From Perkinsus olseni (Eukaryota > Perkinsozoa > Perkinsida), in the NCBI GenBank assembly GCA_013115125.1, contig JABANN010000298.1, positions 1-41,523 of the forward strand: a stretch of DNA of 41,523 nt. The letters are read 5' to 3'. Shown one piece after another: positions 1 to 11,600 of this stretch. Under the pieces are notes generated by a model. That model did no database searches. It was not told where the DNA came from and saw nothing but the letters and a program-made list of their open reading frames with translations. Position 1 is the first letter of the stretch, and each line of letters begins with the position of its first letter. The position numbers and the translations under genes are program-made.

Positions 1-13
1 TGCTCGCCGAGCA

Positions 14-715
14 ATGCTCGGGTTTCAGGTTTGGTGTTTTCCTTCCCGCACTCCCGTATTCTTTGGGATTTTACGTGTCATCTGTACTCTGCTGCTTTGT
101 CTGAGCAGTTCCATATCGCAGCTTTTCGTCTCAGCAGGAGCCGTGGAGAATAATTTTGACCCGGCTGTCGATTACTATCGAGTGCTGGGCGTCGATGAAA
201 GGGCAAGTGCTGCGGACATCAAACACTCGTACAAAAACCTTGCTAGAAAATACCATCCCGACGTTAGCTCAGAGCCAGACGCCACCTCTCACTTCGCGGT
301 GATCAATGAGGCTTACGAAGTCCTCGGCAATGAGCGGACACGATCGGACTATGATGCAGCTCGAGCCTTCGGGAAGCCACAGTATGCTCAATTTGGTGAT
401 GCGTACAGAGGCGGTCGAGGAGGACGAGGGAGACCGACGAGATACACCTACGTCCATCGGTATCAGAGCCCGGGTGAGTATTACGAGTTCGTCGACCCGA
501 GGGACTTGTACGATTTTTACGCCTCTAACGAAAGAGCGAGACGGAGCGGTAGTTATCATCGAAACACCGATTTCGATCATGCCGGAAACCACAACGCTCT
601 CAAGTTTTACGATGTGGTTAACAGCAAGCTGTTGGACATTTTAACGCCGATTTGCATTCTCTTTACTGAGCTGCTGGTAGTACATACGATTCTGAAGGCT
701 GTTCTCGTCCGCTGA
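14..715 (+). CDS. membrane-anchored DnaJ (Hsp40) domain protein
   Basis: Single uninterrupted 233-residue reading frame, the only intron-free gene in the window. A hydrophobic stretch at about residues 16-42 looks like a signal peptide or signal anchor. It is followed by a J domain at about 53-117 with the diagnostic HPD triad at 81-83 and the usual helix II and III sequence, ending in YEVLGNERTRSDYD. Known J domains stimulate Hsp70 ATPase activity. After it comes a short Arg/Gly-rich run, then a Tyr/Arg-rich region without zinc fingers, so this is a class C type. The C-terminus (about 205-230) is hydrophobic and probably a second membrane segment, suggesting an ER or other endomembrane location. 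The frame is open to the window edge upstream, so the true start could lie further 5'. The J domain call is firm; the location is inference. Confidence 0.85.
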   Translation: MLGFQVWCFPSRTPVFFGILRVICTLLLCLSSSISQLFVSAGAVENNFDPAVDYYRVLGVDERASAADIKHSYKNLARKYHPDVSSEPDATSHFAVINEAYEVLGNERTRSDYDAARAFGKPQYAQFGDAYRGGRGGRGRPTRYTYVHRYQSPGEYYEFVDPRDLYDFYASNERARRSGSYHRNTDFDHAGNHNALKFYDVVNSKLLDILTPICILFTELLVVHTILKAVLVR

Positions 716-875
716 GTTTGTATAATATAACGTTTCGTGAGTGTTCCTATTTCAGTGCTGCCATCTCGGTGAGCTTGTGTTCCGCAGTTCATCATGATGG
801 GGGAGAGCTGACTGTGGGAGGGAAGCGTTTGATCTTTTCGGTAGTGCATCGCGTCATTGACGCTCTCCCTTCGTC

Positions 876-1900
876 ATGGAGGAGTCGCTCGCGTCGCTCA
901 AGAACGAGCTGAATCTGCTCAAGGAGAAATACGTTTTCGGCGAATCCGTAGACCCAGTATTCGAAGGGACGGTCCGGCAGTTTTTGCAGTTCGACAACAC
1001 CCTACAGGTAGCGGACATGAGAGCGGCATTGCCCTCAACTGTGTCTCTCGTGCAGGAGATTTACCGCTCCGTGGACGTCTACATTCGCTCAACTGAGAAC
1101 CTGTGTGCTGGCATAATGCAACTCTCGGAGACGATGGTCAACGGGATGGGGAAAATGGTACTACAGGGTGCCGACTTAAAAAGGCAAACCCCTCATGAAT
1201 ACGGAGATAGGGAGGCCGCGGTATCGCTTGCCGAAGCCTTCTGTCAATGGCTTGTGTCTCGCTTTGAGTTCCCTTTCTAACGTGGGCGGGCGTCGCTTGC
1301 AGCCTTCTCTGTGCAGGAAGACCCGCTGATAGCCAGTGATACGTTGAAGATGCGAGAGGCTGCGAATGGCATTGGACGGTACTATCGGCACATACGGCTG
1401 CGGAGCGGGCCCGGGTGCGGCATACATCGTGTGTGTCAGAGCGGACGCGCCCCACTCCAGTTTAGCGAAGTTCAAACGGGACATCGATTATAACGTTGTG
1501 AACCCTATAAGGCTCCACCTCATTAACAATCGGTCTCTGAAGGGCAGCTTGGAACTCCGGAGGTAGAGCTCTGTGGCACACTAGTGATGTCCTCATGTCT
1601 AACGGGCAGGCGGAAGCTGCTCGAGTTCACCACGGCTGACAAGGCCTTGGAGGAATGCAAGTCGAAGAGGCTACGTCCGGGTGATAGGAAATACGACGAT
1701 TGCAAGGCCGCACGCGACCTGTCAAAACGAGAGTTCTTGGAGATAGACAGACAAGTACTGTACCAGGGGCTTGTGGACGTTGCCTTGTTACGTCCCGATG
1801 AGGTCTTTTCTGATGCCTTCCATAGGTTTTTGAATGGTTATACACCCTAGAGGAGTATAAAGGCGACGTACTGGACAGCACGTTGCAGACTCTAAAGTAG
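876..1900 (+). CDS. BAR-domain protein (membrane-curvature family)
   Basis: Five exons rebuilt by frame: 876-1253, 1317-1414, 1461-1562, 1610-1778 and 1826-1900 (about 273 residues). The fourth intron donor could instead be at 1773. The product is almost entirely helical and charged. It opens with MEESLASLKNELNLLKEK, and its middle helix runs through RDIDYNVVNPIRLHLINN and SLELRRRKLLEFTTADKALE, a pattern typical of BAR dimers that bind curved membranes. It ends FEWLYTLEEYKGDVLDSTLQ plus TLK. Reading straight through exon 4 instead gives a stop at 1850 and loses this last helix, which argues for the intron. BAR proteins act in endocytosis and membrane traffic; no SH3 or PH domain is present to narrow the role. 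It lies 160 nt after the DnaJ gene on the same strand. Confidence 0.65.
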
Positions 1901-2172
1901 ATCCCCGGTACACGGTGACTCACGCTTGATCCTCAGCTTGTCGTCCCTTTGGCCACTTATCACTCTCTACCTATTCGTGTTACCATCTCTGTCGAATTTA
2001 TCTTCCACGCAATCACCACCACTTCAGATACCTGCAGTATGAGTTCTTCGCTTCATCCGCTCACGCCGTTGCCAACGTGTTGCCCACACGGTGAGTTGCC
2101 CGACCTCCTCCATTCGCCGTCTATTCACTCCGGGTCGTATGGTTGGGTCTATCGTCACTCTACGGCTTTAGG

Positions 2173-2655
2173 ATGGAGTTCCGGCCGATGGTGGAAATGA
2201 CACCACAGTTTTTGGAGAGGCAGATCCAGCTTTCAATGGAGGTAGAATACTCTTGCGTATGCTTATCCCGGCCACAGGATGCCTGTGTATTGACTTATAG
2301 GAGGAGGATCTGCAAGAGAGCGATAAGAGCAGCGACGAGAACTCTTCATCAGAAAATGAGCTCAGAGGTCGTCAGCCAGACAGACGCGTGGGCTCTGCTA
2401 ACGATCGTTCCTGTCAGGCATAGGGGGAGGTCGCCATGGACCACTGAGTAACTTCTCAGACCGTCTTCTCGAGAAGATGCAGAAAGATGTACGCCTTGTC
2501 GAATGACGGAGGTTACGGATTGCTGTCCGCTTGGTCAGGGCCTGGCTCCTGCGTCGGAACCTGCTATAGCAGCGGACCCCCTGTCTTTATGCTCCCTGAT
2601 GAGCCAAGGCAAGTACATTGCAGAGGCTCCCTCGTGTTTCGACGCTGAGCGCTGA
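2173..2655 (+). CDS. small acidic Ser-rich protein, unrecognised
   Basis: Four exons give a continuous frame: 2173-2241, 2301-2367, 2418-2497 and 2539-2655, about 110 residues starting MEFRPMVEMTPQFLERQ. The second exon is acidic and Ser-rich (EEEDLQESDKSSDENSSSEN). The third contains an amphipathic helix, FSDRLLEKMQKDVRL. Introns are 59, 50 and 41 nt; the 50-nt one has a recognisable branch-point-like CTGCTAAC. An upstream exon starting at ATG 2039 is possible, spliced from 2076 to 2172. I do not recognise a family. The stop at 2655 is only 17 nt before the start of the next gene, so this could alternatively be the 5' part of the UBA gene, but I found no phase-compatible splice joining them. 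Confidence 0.4.
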
Positions 2656-2672
2656 ACGCGCTAATTCCCAAC

Positions 2673-4932
2673 ATGCCACCAGTTGCAGGTGACCTGTATT
2701 CACTCTATCTCCGCTGCTTAGGGTTCGAAGAGGCGTCGGCTCGGAAGGCTCTACGGCATTGCCATAATGACACTCAGGCAGCTCTCGACTACCTTATCGG
2801 TCGACAGCATGAGAGCATGGGCAGAGCCGGACAGAGGCCCACCTCCCAAGGTGGGTGGGGTAGTCGTGAACCGGCTCCTGTTGGCCTAGATGTCGCTCGC
2901 TTAAAATTGAATCGCTAATCCTAAGCGAGATTCATTGGCAGTTTCTGCCGGAAATGATGGTGCGCTCAGTATATTATTGTTGACTCATTTGTAGGTGATG
3001 ATATTGACGAAGATGATGAAGGTGTGCCCCATACTGAAGTCAGAATGCCGACTACTACGAAGTGAGCGGGCAGTAGAATTCACTCGAAAGTGTGCTCTGC
3101 GAACTATCAAATTAATTGCACTGCACTGTCGCCTGTTCCTGCACGGATTTTTCAGGCGTATCGAAAAATTAAAGGAGACCAAACGGAGAGTGATGGAGAA
3201 GCGGGAGGAGCGGAAACGTATAAAAGACGAGGTGGATAGGGAGATGAAGGAGAGGCGAAAGGTGGGCTTGGCTCGGAGTGGGCGTCATCGTAGCGTGAGG
3301 TGTGGCCCTCCGCTAGTGTCGCAGGCGTATCATGAAGTTAGTCTTCTGTTGTAGGCGAAAGAGGATCGAGACAGGAGGCGTAGAAGACGACATAAAAGGC
3401 GGAAGGCACGGGATATGGAGCATAGCGAGAGCCGCTCTGATGCCTCTGGCACACAAGTAGGGTGTCACTTTGTGGGTAAGGCAGGAGCACGCTGATAGAT
3501 GACCACTTGCCGCGCGAACACACGTGATGAGTCCCAGTCTCGGAATTTGGCTCTAGTATTCCATGAAATAGTGGGAACTGCTGCACGTTAATATGGAGAG
3601 ATGCAGATCTACTATTCCAATCCCCTTCGTCCCCTCGACCTCAGTCTCGATTGGGAGCGCACGGCGGGTGCGTTTTACGACCTTGAGGAGTAGAAACACT
3701 GCGGACAAATCCTCTGAGATTTTCCAGCGGATGTGCATACCGGAACTTTGCTGAGACGAGCCCTGGAATACTCTAGCTGTTATAGAAACGAGGCCTGCAT
3801 TCGTCGCTCTGCTAAATGCCCGTTCACTGCCAGTTACGGATCGAATTGCGTGGTCCTTTCTCAGTCCTCTCACCGTGGTAAAGTACAGTTTTCTGATCGC
3901 TCGCGATCGTCGAGTAGCTCAGTCGACGTGAATACTCGGCGATCTGGCGGCAGTGATCACGACAGTTCCAGTTGTTCTGGTGGAACTGAACGGGTGACGA
4001 TCAACGATGTGAGATCGCGCCATTGGAGCACTCCTCCGGGTTATTAGGATGTGGCACTTCCCGCTTAGGTGACAGCCTCGGCAGATCTCTTAGAGATGCG
4101 TGAGTCCCCCTCGGGAGGTTCCTCCGCTGTGAGGAGGACACCGCCGACACCCGACCATCACAACAGCTCGGCTCATGATCTGTTGCAGCTCGGTGACCCT
4201 GGCTATAATGACACCCAGAAGGACACTACATCGGTGAGTACAAACCGGCAGTGCACTTGAAGAGTTTGGGCATCCTCATCTGAGACGGGCTCGCCATCCG
4301 CTGTCGGGATTCTCCTATGGGAATTGCATACCGCGGGTTCATCATCGTCAGGTTTCTCTGGTCGCCAGCGGCCCGTTGATCGGCGACATGGATTCCTTCA
4401 GTGAGGAGCCCATCAGCTTCGATCCTCTTGCACCATCCTCTGCGAACTCTGTTGGGACCGGGAGTGTGCACACGATTGGAGGTAGAGACTTTCCTGTTTG
4501 GCTACTGGATGCGTCCAAGCTACGTCGTGTTCCGAACTCGCTCGTATTGTTACGAAATTCTGGCGGTTCGCGGGAGCCAAGGGGTGTGAATTTTTTTAGA
4601 GGTCATTGATGAATCGATTCTCAAACTCAGCATTCGGTGCCACATTCCACGTGTAAAAATCAATCCCAGAATCGATTCTGAGTTTCAGAATTACCTAACG
4701 TAACGGGGAGTCAGGTTCCGTGGAGGCAGCACAAGATCGCCGTGGAAGGACACCACTACCTTTGCTGACAGGGGATGAAGCTAGCGTAGCTGTCGCGAGG
4801 GCACGGCAGAAGGTAAGCTTCGAGCAATCATAAGCTCGTGCCTCCACAAGCTATGCGCATTCGTTGCCACCCCGATAGGTGCCAGAAGTGAGTAGCAGCA
4901 GCAGTAGTGATGAGAGCGATAGGCTCAGCTGA
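2673..4932 (+). CDS. UBA-domain protein with basic and Ser-rich tail
   Basis: Traced exons: 2673-2850, 2942-2968, 2995-3061, 3156-3261, 3355-3456, then an unresolved part up to an exon ending 4008, then 4069-4233, 4352-4481, 4715-4812 and 4879-4932. The N-terminus (about residues 6-46) matches a ubiquitin-associated fold: LRCLGFEEASARKALRHC followed by NDTQAALDYLI, which in known proteins binds ubiquitin. An acidic linker (DDIDEDDEG) leads to a long Lys/Arg/Glu helix (RIEKLKETKRRVMEKREERK onward) and an Arg-rich tract. The C-terminal third is Ser/Pro-rich and ends VPEVSSSSSSDESDRLS. One intron (2969-2994) is only 26 nt. The layout suggests a nuclear or ubiquitin-linked scaffold, but the family is unknown to me. 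The exon pattern between 3457 and about 3880 is not settled. Confidence 0.55.
4482..4714 (+). repeat. long intron carrying repeated AATCGATTCT palindromes
   Basis: This 233-nt intron of the UBA gene is several times longer than its neighbours. It contains the palindromic core AATCGATTCT twice, near 4612 and near 4672. Each copy is followed by a CAAACTCAG or GAGTTTCAG segment, so the two arms are partly inverted copies. A similar block lies in the intergenic space near 32040-32110. It may be a degraded short transposable element; no coding capacity is seen. Confidence 0.35.
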
Positions 4933-5448
4933 AACGCCTCGAGCTGGATGGCGACTTTATGATGGGTGGTTCATCGAATGTGTGTGTCTTGTGGCCTACT
5001 GAACACATTTCTGCTTCCAACGTGTTTAGTTTACGGTCGGCGGATTCAGTCCCGGATCGATGGCCCCCGCTGTTAGAGATGTACTCTCACGTAATTTTTA
5101 CTGCATTCAAACGAGCATCAAACCCTCGTGCTCTGTTGTGGTGGGAACACAAGCAAAGTTGGAGTATTGAAGAAAAATCGTCAATCAGCCCATCTCGACG
5201 TCACCTATCATATCCTTAACGATACTTCGTACCAGAGCTGCGCAGCTGAAGAGTTTTGGGCTCCCTCGAAGATCCCCGAATCCGGCAGGTCTCAGAATTT
5301 GATACAAAGCTAGGCTCAGTCGCCGCATGTTCGGCAAGTCGAATTTATCGGACTCCTTCTGGATCCGCCTCAAGGCTAGTCGAATGCCCGCGAGAATGAC
5401 TCTGAGAAAGAAAGCAGCCGCTGGTGTTACACGCGCAGTCGCCTCGAC
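4933..5448. other. convergent intergenic region, no gene seen
   Basis: About 516 nt between the 3' ends of the UBA gene (plus) and the PWWP-like gene (minus). A plus-strand frame at 4959-5219 is open, but its composition is not protein-like and no splice sites or family motifs support it. Presumably this is 3' untranslated sequence and terminator signal for both genes. Confidence 0.5.
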
Positions 5449-8400
5449 TCACCCCATCTCATTCGAGTCACTCTCGTCACCTCCGAAAACGAACGCAGCG
5501 CTTTGAAGAAACCTCTGGATGAACTCCTCATGTGCCTTCCCATCCATCAAGAATTCATATGCCTGCTTCGAACATCTCAGCCAAGGTGTGGTGACACGAT
5601 GCCGAAGCATGCTCACCCGATCAGCTTCCTCGTAGAGCACGAGCTCGGCCGATTGCTTGGCTTCCAATGAGCGTAGAGCCTCGAGGTCCTCTGGCGGTGA
5701 CGGAGCTGATCGTTATGTGAAGGAGGGCCGTGCGAGGAATTGCAGGTTCCTCAAACCTTACTCTCTTCCGTAGGGGTCTTACTGGACGTGGCCACCGCAC
5801 TCGAATTACTCGGACTTGAGTCGATAGGCAACTGAAATGAATAGCAAGCCGGTTAGAGAAGGACACACAACAGCGGAGACGGCGATGCTGGCCCGAAAGG
5901 AAGGAGCCCGAACTCAGAGAGCGTATAAGCTCACCGCTCGAGATCCTGCCTCCGGCATGTAAATGTCGGACTCTGGCAGCATGCGAGTGATGGTTGCTCT
6001 GTACAGGTCGCCGGGTTTGAAGCTCCCATGTGTCCGTCTCGAATGTCTCGTGGAGTGCTCGTCAGGAGGAGTGTGGCCGCGAACTCGACTAGAACCCGCA
6101 TAAACAGGACTTCGGCTACGTGCCTGAGTGATTTTTCCTATGGACACCACGGGTGAAGCGGGAGGTCATAGACACTCACCTTAGGCGATGCAGAGCGATC
6201 AAGCGAAGCTGTTCGGCGGGAAGAGCTCCTGCTCCGCGTCCTCACACGCGCCCTCGCACCGGAACTTTCGGATTTTTCCTAAGTGTCCAACTCGAGCAGC
6301 TGATGGACCGCTGAAGGCGAGGCTTACCTTAACGGTTGCCGCGTCAAGAACCTGTCGCATGCCCGGGGGCAATGGCTGTCGATCCTTATGCGCCTTCGCC
6401 GCCTGCTCCACCTCCCATCCAACCGCTTCCATATACTCCTGAGAATCACCCGGCCTTGATGCGATGTGAGATGCTGCCTCGAGTGAACGGCACCTTCTCG
6501 TGCTCGGGCCGAGGCTTGTTCCACAACCTCACCGACTCGAACTTGGAGTAGCCGTCATCGTAGGGCAAGAGTGAGGAAGAAGGAAAGCCTTGGGTGTCCA
6601 CTTTCTCGTTAAGAGTAAAGAACATGACCTGACCAAGACAAAACTATCATGACATACATAGCCGAGAAGAGGCAACATTTCGATCAGGACTAGCATGAAG
6701 GACGCGGCTAAAGTGAAGCATCCGATCTAGGCAGCACGGAAGGCGACGGTCCTACCTCCCAGTGATGAGCATGCCTGGGGTTCTCCCGAACCAGGATGAC
6801 GGGCCGGGCTGGATATGCTTCTGACACTCTCCCATCATCTTCGAGGACGCTGAGGGGTTGAACACTCACCAAACGCCCACAACAGCTGCGCCTGCCTCAC
6901 TCTGGGCGATCTTTGCAGTAGGCGATATCCCCAGCCTTGAAAGGGTAATTAGAAAAGTCCGTATGATGCTGTCGGCTGGTGCGCGTTGACATTCGCAAGA
7001 ACGTTGGGACGCGCTGCAGCACGGTGACGAGCCTCAGGCCCAGGTTGGGTCGGGTGTAACGATGGCAGTCCCAACACATCAGTCCGGACCCCTTACTCGA
7101 CTAAGCAACGCGATCCCAGTCCGCGGTCACAGAAATATGATCCGACAATCTCGTGGCCGAGCTCTACGCTCACACATGGCTTCATACAGTAATGAGGGCG
7201 GAGGACTGAGAGAGACGCCCTCGAACCGGACACGTGGATCAGCGATGGGCAGGCAGGAAGGCTTCGTTCCTCGGGCCGGGCAGCACACCCTCCCCAGGGA
7301 CATAACGTAGTGACCTGAATGAGACCAAAGGCGGACAGCCGACCAGAAGGCAGGCAACCCACATGGCTTAGGAGAGTACACGTATCGGCCGAAGCAGTGC
7401 TTAGCGCAAAAGAGCACCTCGCCAGCAGGCCCCAGTTTGCACACGATCTTACTCGGCGTCTGATACTAGCGATGCCGATCACTCAGGATCACATGGAGGC
7501 GCTCACACAGTAAGGAGAGCCCAAAGTGGGTTTGGGGACAGGGGAGGGCAGCTGTATGTCACCATCAGCATTCCATTCACTAGTCGTCTCCTTTGGGGAA
7601 TGGTGGAAATCAATGCTCGGCAGGTGAGGCACGACTGAGACCCGAGGCCGCTGGACGATACAGTGCAGCAGCACTAGAGGCTAACCCGCCTTCTAACCAG
7701 GTTTGGGTAATAAGTTGACCATGCTGAACATCGCCTCCATCGCTGTAATCCTGCGGGCAGTATCCGAGGGATTAACAAGGAATTCTGGCAGACACCGAGG
7801 AGCTCACTCGAGGGCCGGTAACGCAAACTGTGAATTGAATCTTCTGTACGACGCAGTGCCATGCTACCATCGCGACGTACAATAGCATTGGCACTGATAG
7901 TAACAGCCGAGGGAGTTCGACCAGCCGTCCGGGAAACGATTGATGATGAACGCAGGCCCGTCCTCTGAAGGCGGGAAGAACACCAGGAGGGCAACGAGAC
8001 CACTTGCCAGAAATGTTCAACATAAGCACGGTCACCGCTAGGCCCATTATTAGAGCGCTGTACCCCCCGCTAGCGTAGAACCCAGCAGTCGCCAGTAAGA
8101 ACCATGCTCGGTGAAAAAGGGACAGCCCGATCGTAAAATCTCTTCCACTTGACAGATTTTTAAAGCCTCCATTTCAGCCGCTGAGTCCCCGATTGGGGTC
8201 CAATCATTCAGTAGAGGGCTGCGGTCCTGACTATGCTCCATCTACGGCTGGGAGATTCACAGTGAGCTGATATCCATCACAAAGCGATGTCAGACTAAAG
8301 GGAAACCCTTGTCGAGAGAACACGCCCTGCGCAGAACAGCAGCCTATCGTGTCCCGATAACTAGTACCATTTTCCCATCCTCCGTACCTCGATTATCCGA

Positions 8401-8619
8401 CTAACATGAGGCCTCAGGGCAACCGAGCGAGAGGTCACGACCTCGCAGAGGTTGCTGTGGATGGACGATCCGAAAATCGCCATCGTGAGGAAGAGACGCG
8501 GCATTAGACGCGCTGCTCGCAACAGAAACTGCACGAAAACTGCGTGAACGGGAGTCGCTTCGCTCCGCCAGAAATTCGTGCTGCACTGGTCTCAAGTCCC
8601 CAAGCGCCTTAGCGTTCAT
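5449..8619 (-). CDS. PWWP-like domain protein with SR-rich tail
   Basis: Exons resolved at the 3' half (transcript order): about 7102-6901, 6849-6756, 6628-6533, 6438-6328, 6278-6180, 6123-5935, 5831-5762, 5690-5617 and 5562-5449. Across the first four the product reads YPFKAGDIAYCKDRPD, then YPARPVILVRENP, then HHWEVMFFTL, then FPSSSLLPYDDGYSKF, then EYMEAVGWEVEQA. This order (GD-x-A, PAR-V, V-x-FF, L-x-PY, then an xxAV helix) is that of a PWWP domain, which in known proteins reads methylated histone H3 tails and DNA. Next comes an Arg/Ser stretch (RTRSRSSSRRTASLDRSASP) and an acidic end. The first exon, from ATG 8619, is also Ser/Arg-rich (AERSDSRSRSFRAVSVASS). Exons between about 7103 and 8440 are only partly traced. 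Probably a chromatin-linked RNA-processing factor; PWWP assignment is by pattern only. Confidence 0.55.
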
Positions 8620-11600
8620 GTCAACAGCGAGTCCTCCTCCAGCAACTCCCCCGCCAGAAGCGGGTGCGCAGGAAGCCCCGAAGACCCCCGAGGAGCCCCC
8701 CTCTCCCGCCGAACCTGAGGTCTCCGAGCATCAATTGATAAGGAACGACTATGCTGGACTGATCATTGGTGAGCAACTTTCCATCAATGCTACTTTCGCT
8801 ACTGCAACCGCCACAACCACTGGGCAACATCTATTAGAGAATGGCCCTTCGTGTTTTGAGTTATGAGTAACGGTCCTGGCACGAGATGCTTGGGCTTGGC
8901 AGCAGCAGTTAGCGTTGGGGATCTCAATGGTGTGACAACCACCTGAGGATGAACCATACTGGTCGAAGAGGGGCCCATCGACCGACTCTCTGACGGACAG
9001 GGACCTCATAGCTTCGTCCCTTGAAGGGAAGGACGTCCTGCACGTTGGCTTGTGTGTTCAGGGAGGAACGGCGAGAGGATCAGTGGCATCCAGAACGAGA
9101 GTGGGGCCCACGTCCAGATCGACAGGGCCCCGGACGCCATGAATATGCGGCGTATCGATGTCGACGGGCCCAGGTCGAAGGTGGACAGGGCAATGGAGAT
9201 GATCAAATCAGCGATCGCTGTAAGGAGGGTGGCCCTGCTGTCTTTCCAGATGGTATTGCCTTTTGTAGGAGGCTGTTCGACGCGAGAGATCGAGAAGCCC
9301 CGGCCGCAGTCAGGGCACGAGCTCGAACCCTCGACCGATGACTCCACCACCGCCGCCTCCACCTGTGTCGATGTCTGCTCCTCCTCCGCCCCCTCCGCCA
9401 CCACCACCGGCAGAGCACCCCAGAATCAACAACCACATGCCCTATGAGAAGGTGATTCTCTCCGCTCTGCTACGTCGACCATCATTGTCCTTCTACAGCC
9501 TCATCGCATTATGCTTGAATTCGTGTCAACTTGGTTTCGTGTCAGATCTATGTGGATGAGTTAGACTTGAAGAATCGGTATGGAGGCGACCCCTACACCA
9601 CCACCGGCGTACCGTCGGACGACGAGCTCTTCATCCGGAACCTGCCCACCTCCCTCAGTGACAATGTAGCGATCATCACCGGTCACTCGCTTAGTATATT
9701 ATGTGGCGCATCATGTGAATCATTTCTTTTTCTAATCAACAGCAGTGTGGACATAGGGAATACTACTACTGGCATTGATGATAGGATTGCTCTGAGGCTT
9801 TTGCGTTGTTCAAATTGGTCAGCGGTTCGAGGTTGCCTCGGTGTGGCCGCTTGGCATGATAATAGAAGCTTGTGGTGCATCTTCAGAATCTTCGCTGTGC
9901 GCGAGTATCTTTACGTCGTGGACTAGTGGATCAATGCTGTGTGTGGATATTCTGGATTGATATGTCGTCTCCCTTGCAGGATATCGGTGTATCGTTGTCC
10001 AAGTATGGGAGTATCATGGAAGTCTTCACTGTGCGGGACGGCGGGGCCAACCCGACCGATTCTCGCGGAGAGGCCTACGTCCTGTTCGAGACGCATGACG
10101 GCGCGTCGGCGTGTAAGGCCGCGATCGACGGCAAGTATGCTTCTGAGGTCATCACCGGTGCGTCGTCCACTGAGCAGCCTCTGGTGGTGACTTTCTCGGA
10201 CAGCCAGCGCATGCTGCAGGGCTCCATGGGCGCCTACCTCCACGATAATATTTTTAGTCGACTCATGGGCCCGTCAGGGATGAATGTCAAGCAGATTGCG
10301 TCCCTTTGCAAGGCTAGGGTGACTCTTGCCGCTAGAAGTATGAAGAACTTTGGCTCGGTCTTTACGGATCCTAGAGTCCATATTATGGTCTACTACGACA
10401 GCGGCCGGCCTACTCCTCAACCGAAGGAGCTGGTACTCCAACAGGCTAGGGAAGAGTTTACCAAGCTGGTTGATCATGTGTTACAATGGACGAAGGAGAC
10501 CAAGCCAGTGGTGCACAGGAGTGGGGGTAAAGGTTATGGTAGGGCTGTACAACCTCCTCCACCTCCCCCGCCCAGTGGAGGTCAGCCTCCCCCGCCTCCG
10601 CCGCCCCCTATGGGTGGTGTGCTTCCGCCACCACCTGCTATTGGTGGCCCTAATGGTATCCCTCCCAATGGCGATGCACCTCTTGCCACAACTCCAGTGA
10701 TGGTGACGCTAAAGAACCCTCCTGGATTGGACGTGAGCGAGCTATCAACACTGAGATCCGAAGGGGAGCAGTTTTATCTGTCCAAGCCGGATGCAGCCTC
10801 GCCCACTGAGCGTGGATGGAAGTGCACACCACTACGATGGTCCAATGAGAAGGAGCCCTTCGTCATCCTCCAGCACAAGCAGACCGGGCGTCTTCGTATG
10901 TGCGTATCGAGGACCGACAGCCCGATGGAGGTCTGGCCCACGATGTTCGAGACGAGGGACGATCAGGCCTTAGCCGAGTCCAAGCTGGTACCGATGATGC
11001 TGAGAGCACCTCTTACACCGGGGGAGACGGCAGAGTCCCCTGGACAGTACCTGATGATAGTGTTGGCTATTCATCGCCCCACTGGTGCCGGTAGGGTCTT
11101 CCAGGTCAGTGCGCCGAATCAACCCTGGGTACCTCTTCGGGACATCACCCCCGACGAGGAGTGGTCAGTGACCCCTGGCGCTCGCTGCAACGTCAGAGTC
11201 ACTCCGGTCTACATGCAGGGTCGGACCTTTGTCCTCATCCAGGACGGTGACGCCTGCTCACTACGCGAGATTTGCGACCCGACAGCTCCCTGGGTGAAGG
11301 TGAACAGTTCTATCGCTAATGGGGATGTGGACGTCTCCTGCAAGCTGAAGATACTCTACGTCATCCCCCCGCGTCCTGCCCCAACCTCATCATCGGAAGG
11401 AGGGGCGGAGGAGCACCCATCAGTTGGTAACTTTCATACTTACGTGGCCTGGATAGCCGGTGGCATGCTGCGTATCGCCAAGTTGCCCCAGTTCAGCGCG
11501 CTGGCCACGGACTCATGGCAGAGGGTAGCAGCCGTTACGCTCAATACCTCCCCCCACACGCGTATCGCCCCCGTGTATCTTCCCTACTTGCCGGAGCCTC

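Noticed and set aside
1837-1850. A 14-nt GT-AG segment as an intron in the BAR gene
   Set aside because: An ordinary 47- or 53-nt intron ending at 1825 gives a better reading frame and terminal helix.
4959-5219. Plus frame of 86 residues after the UBA gene
   Set aside because: No motif or splice support and atypical composition; treated as 3' untranslated or intergenic sequence.
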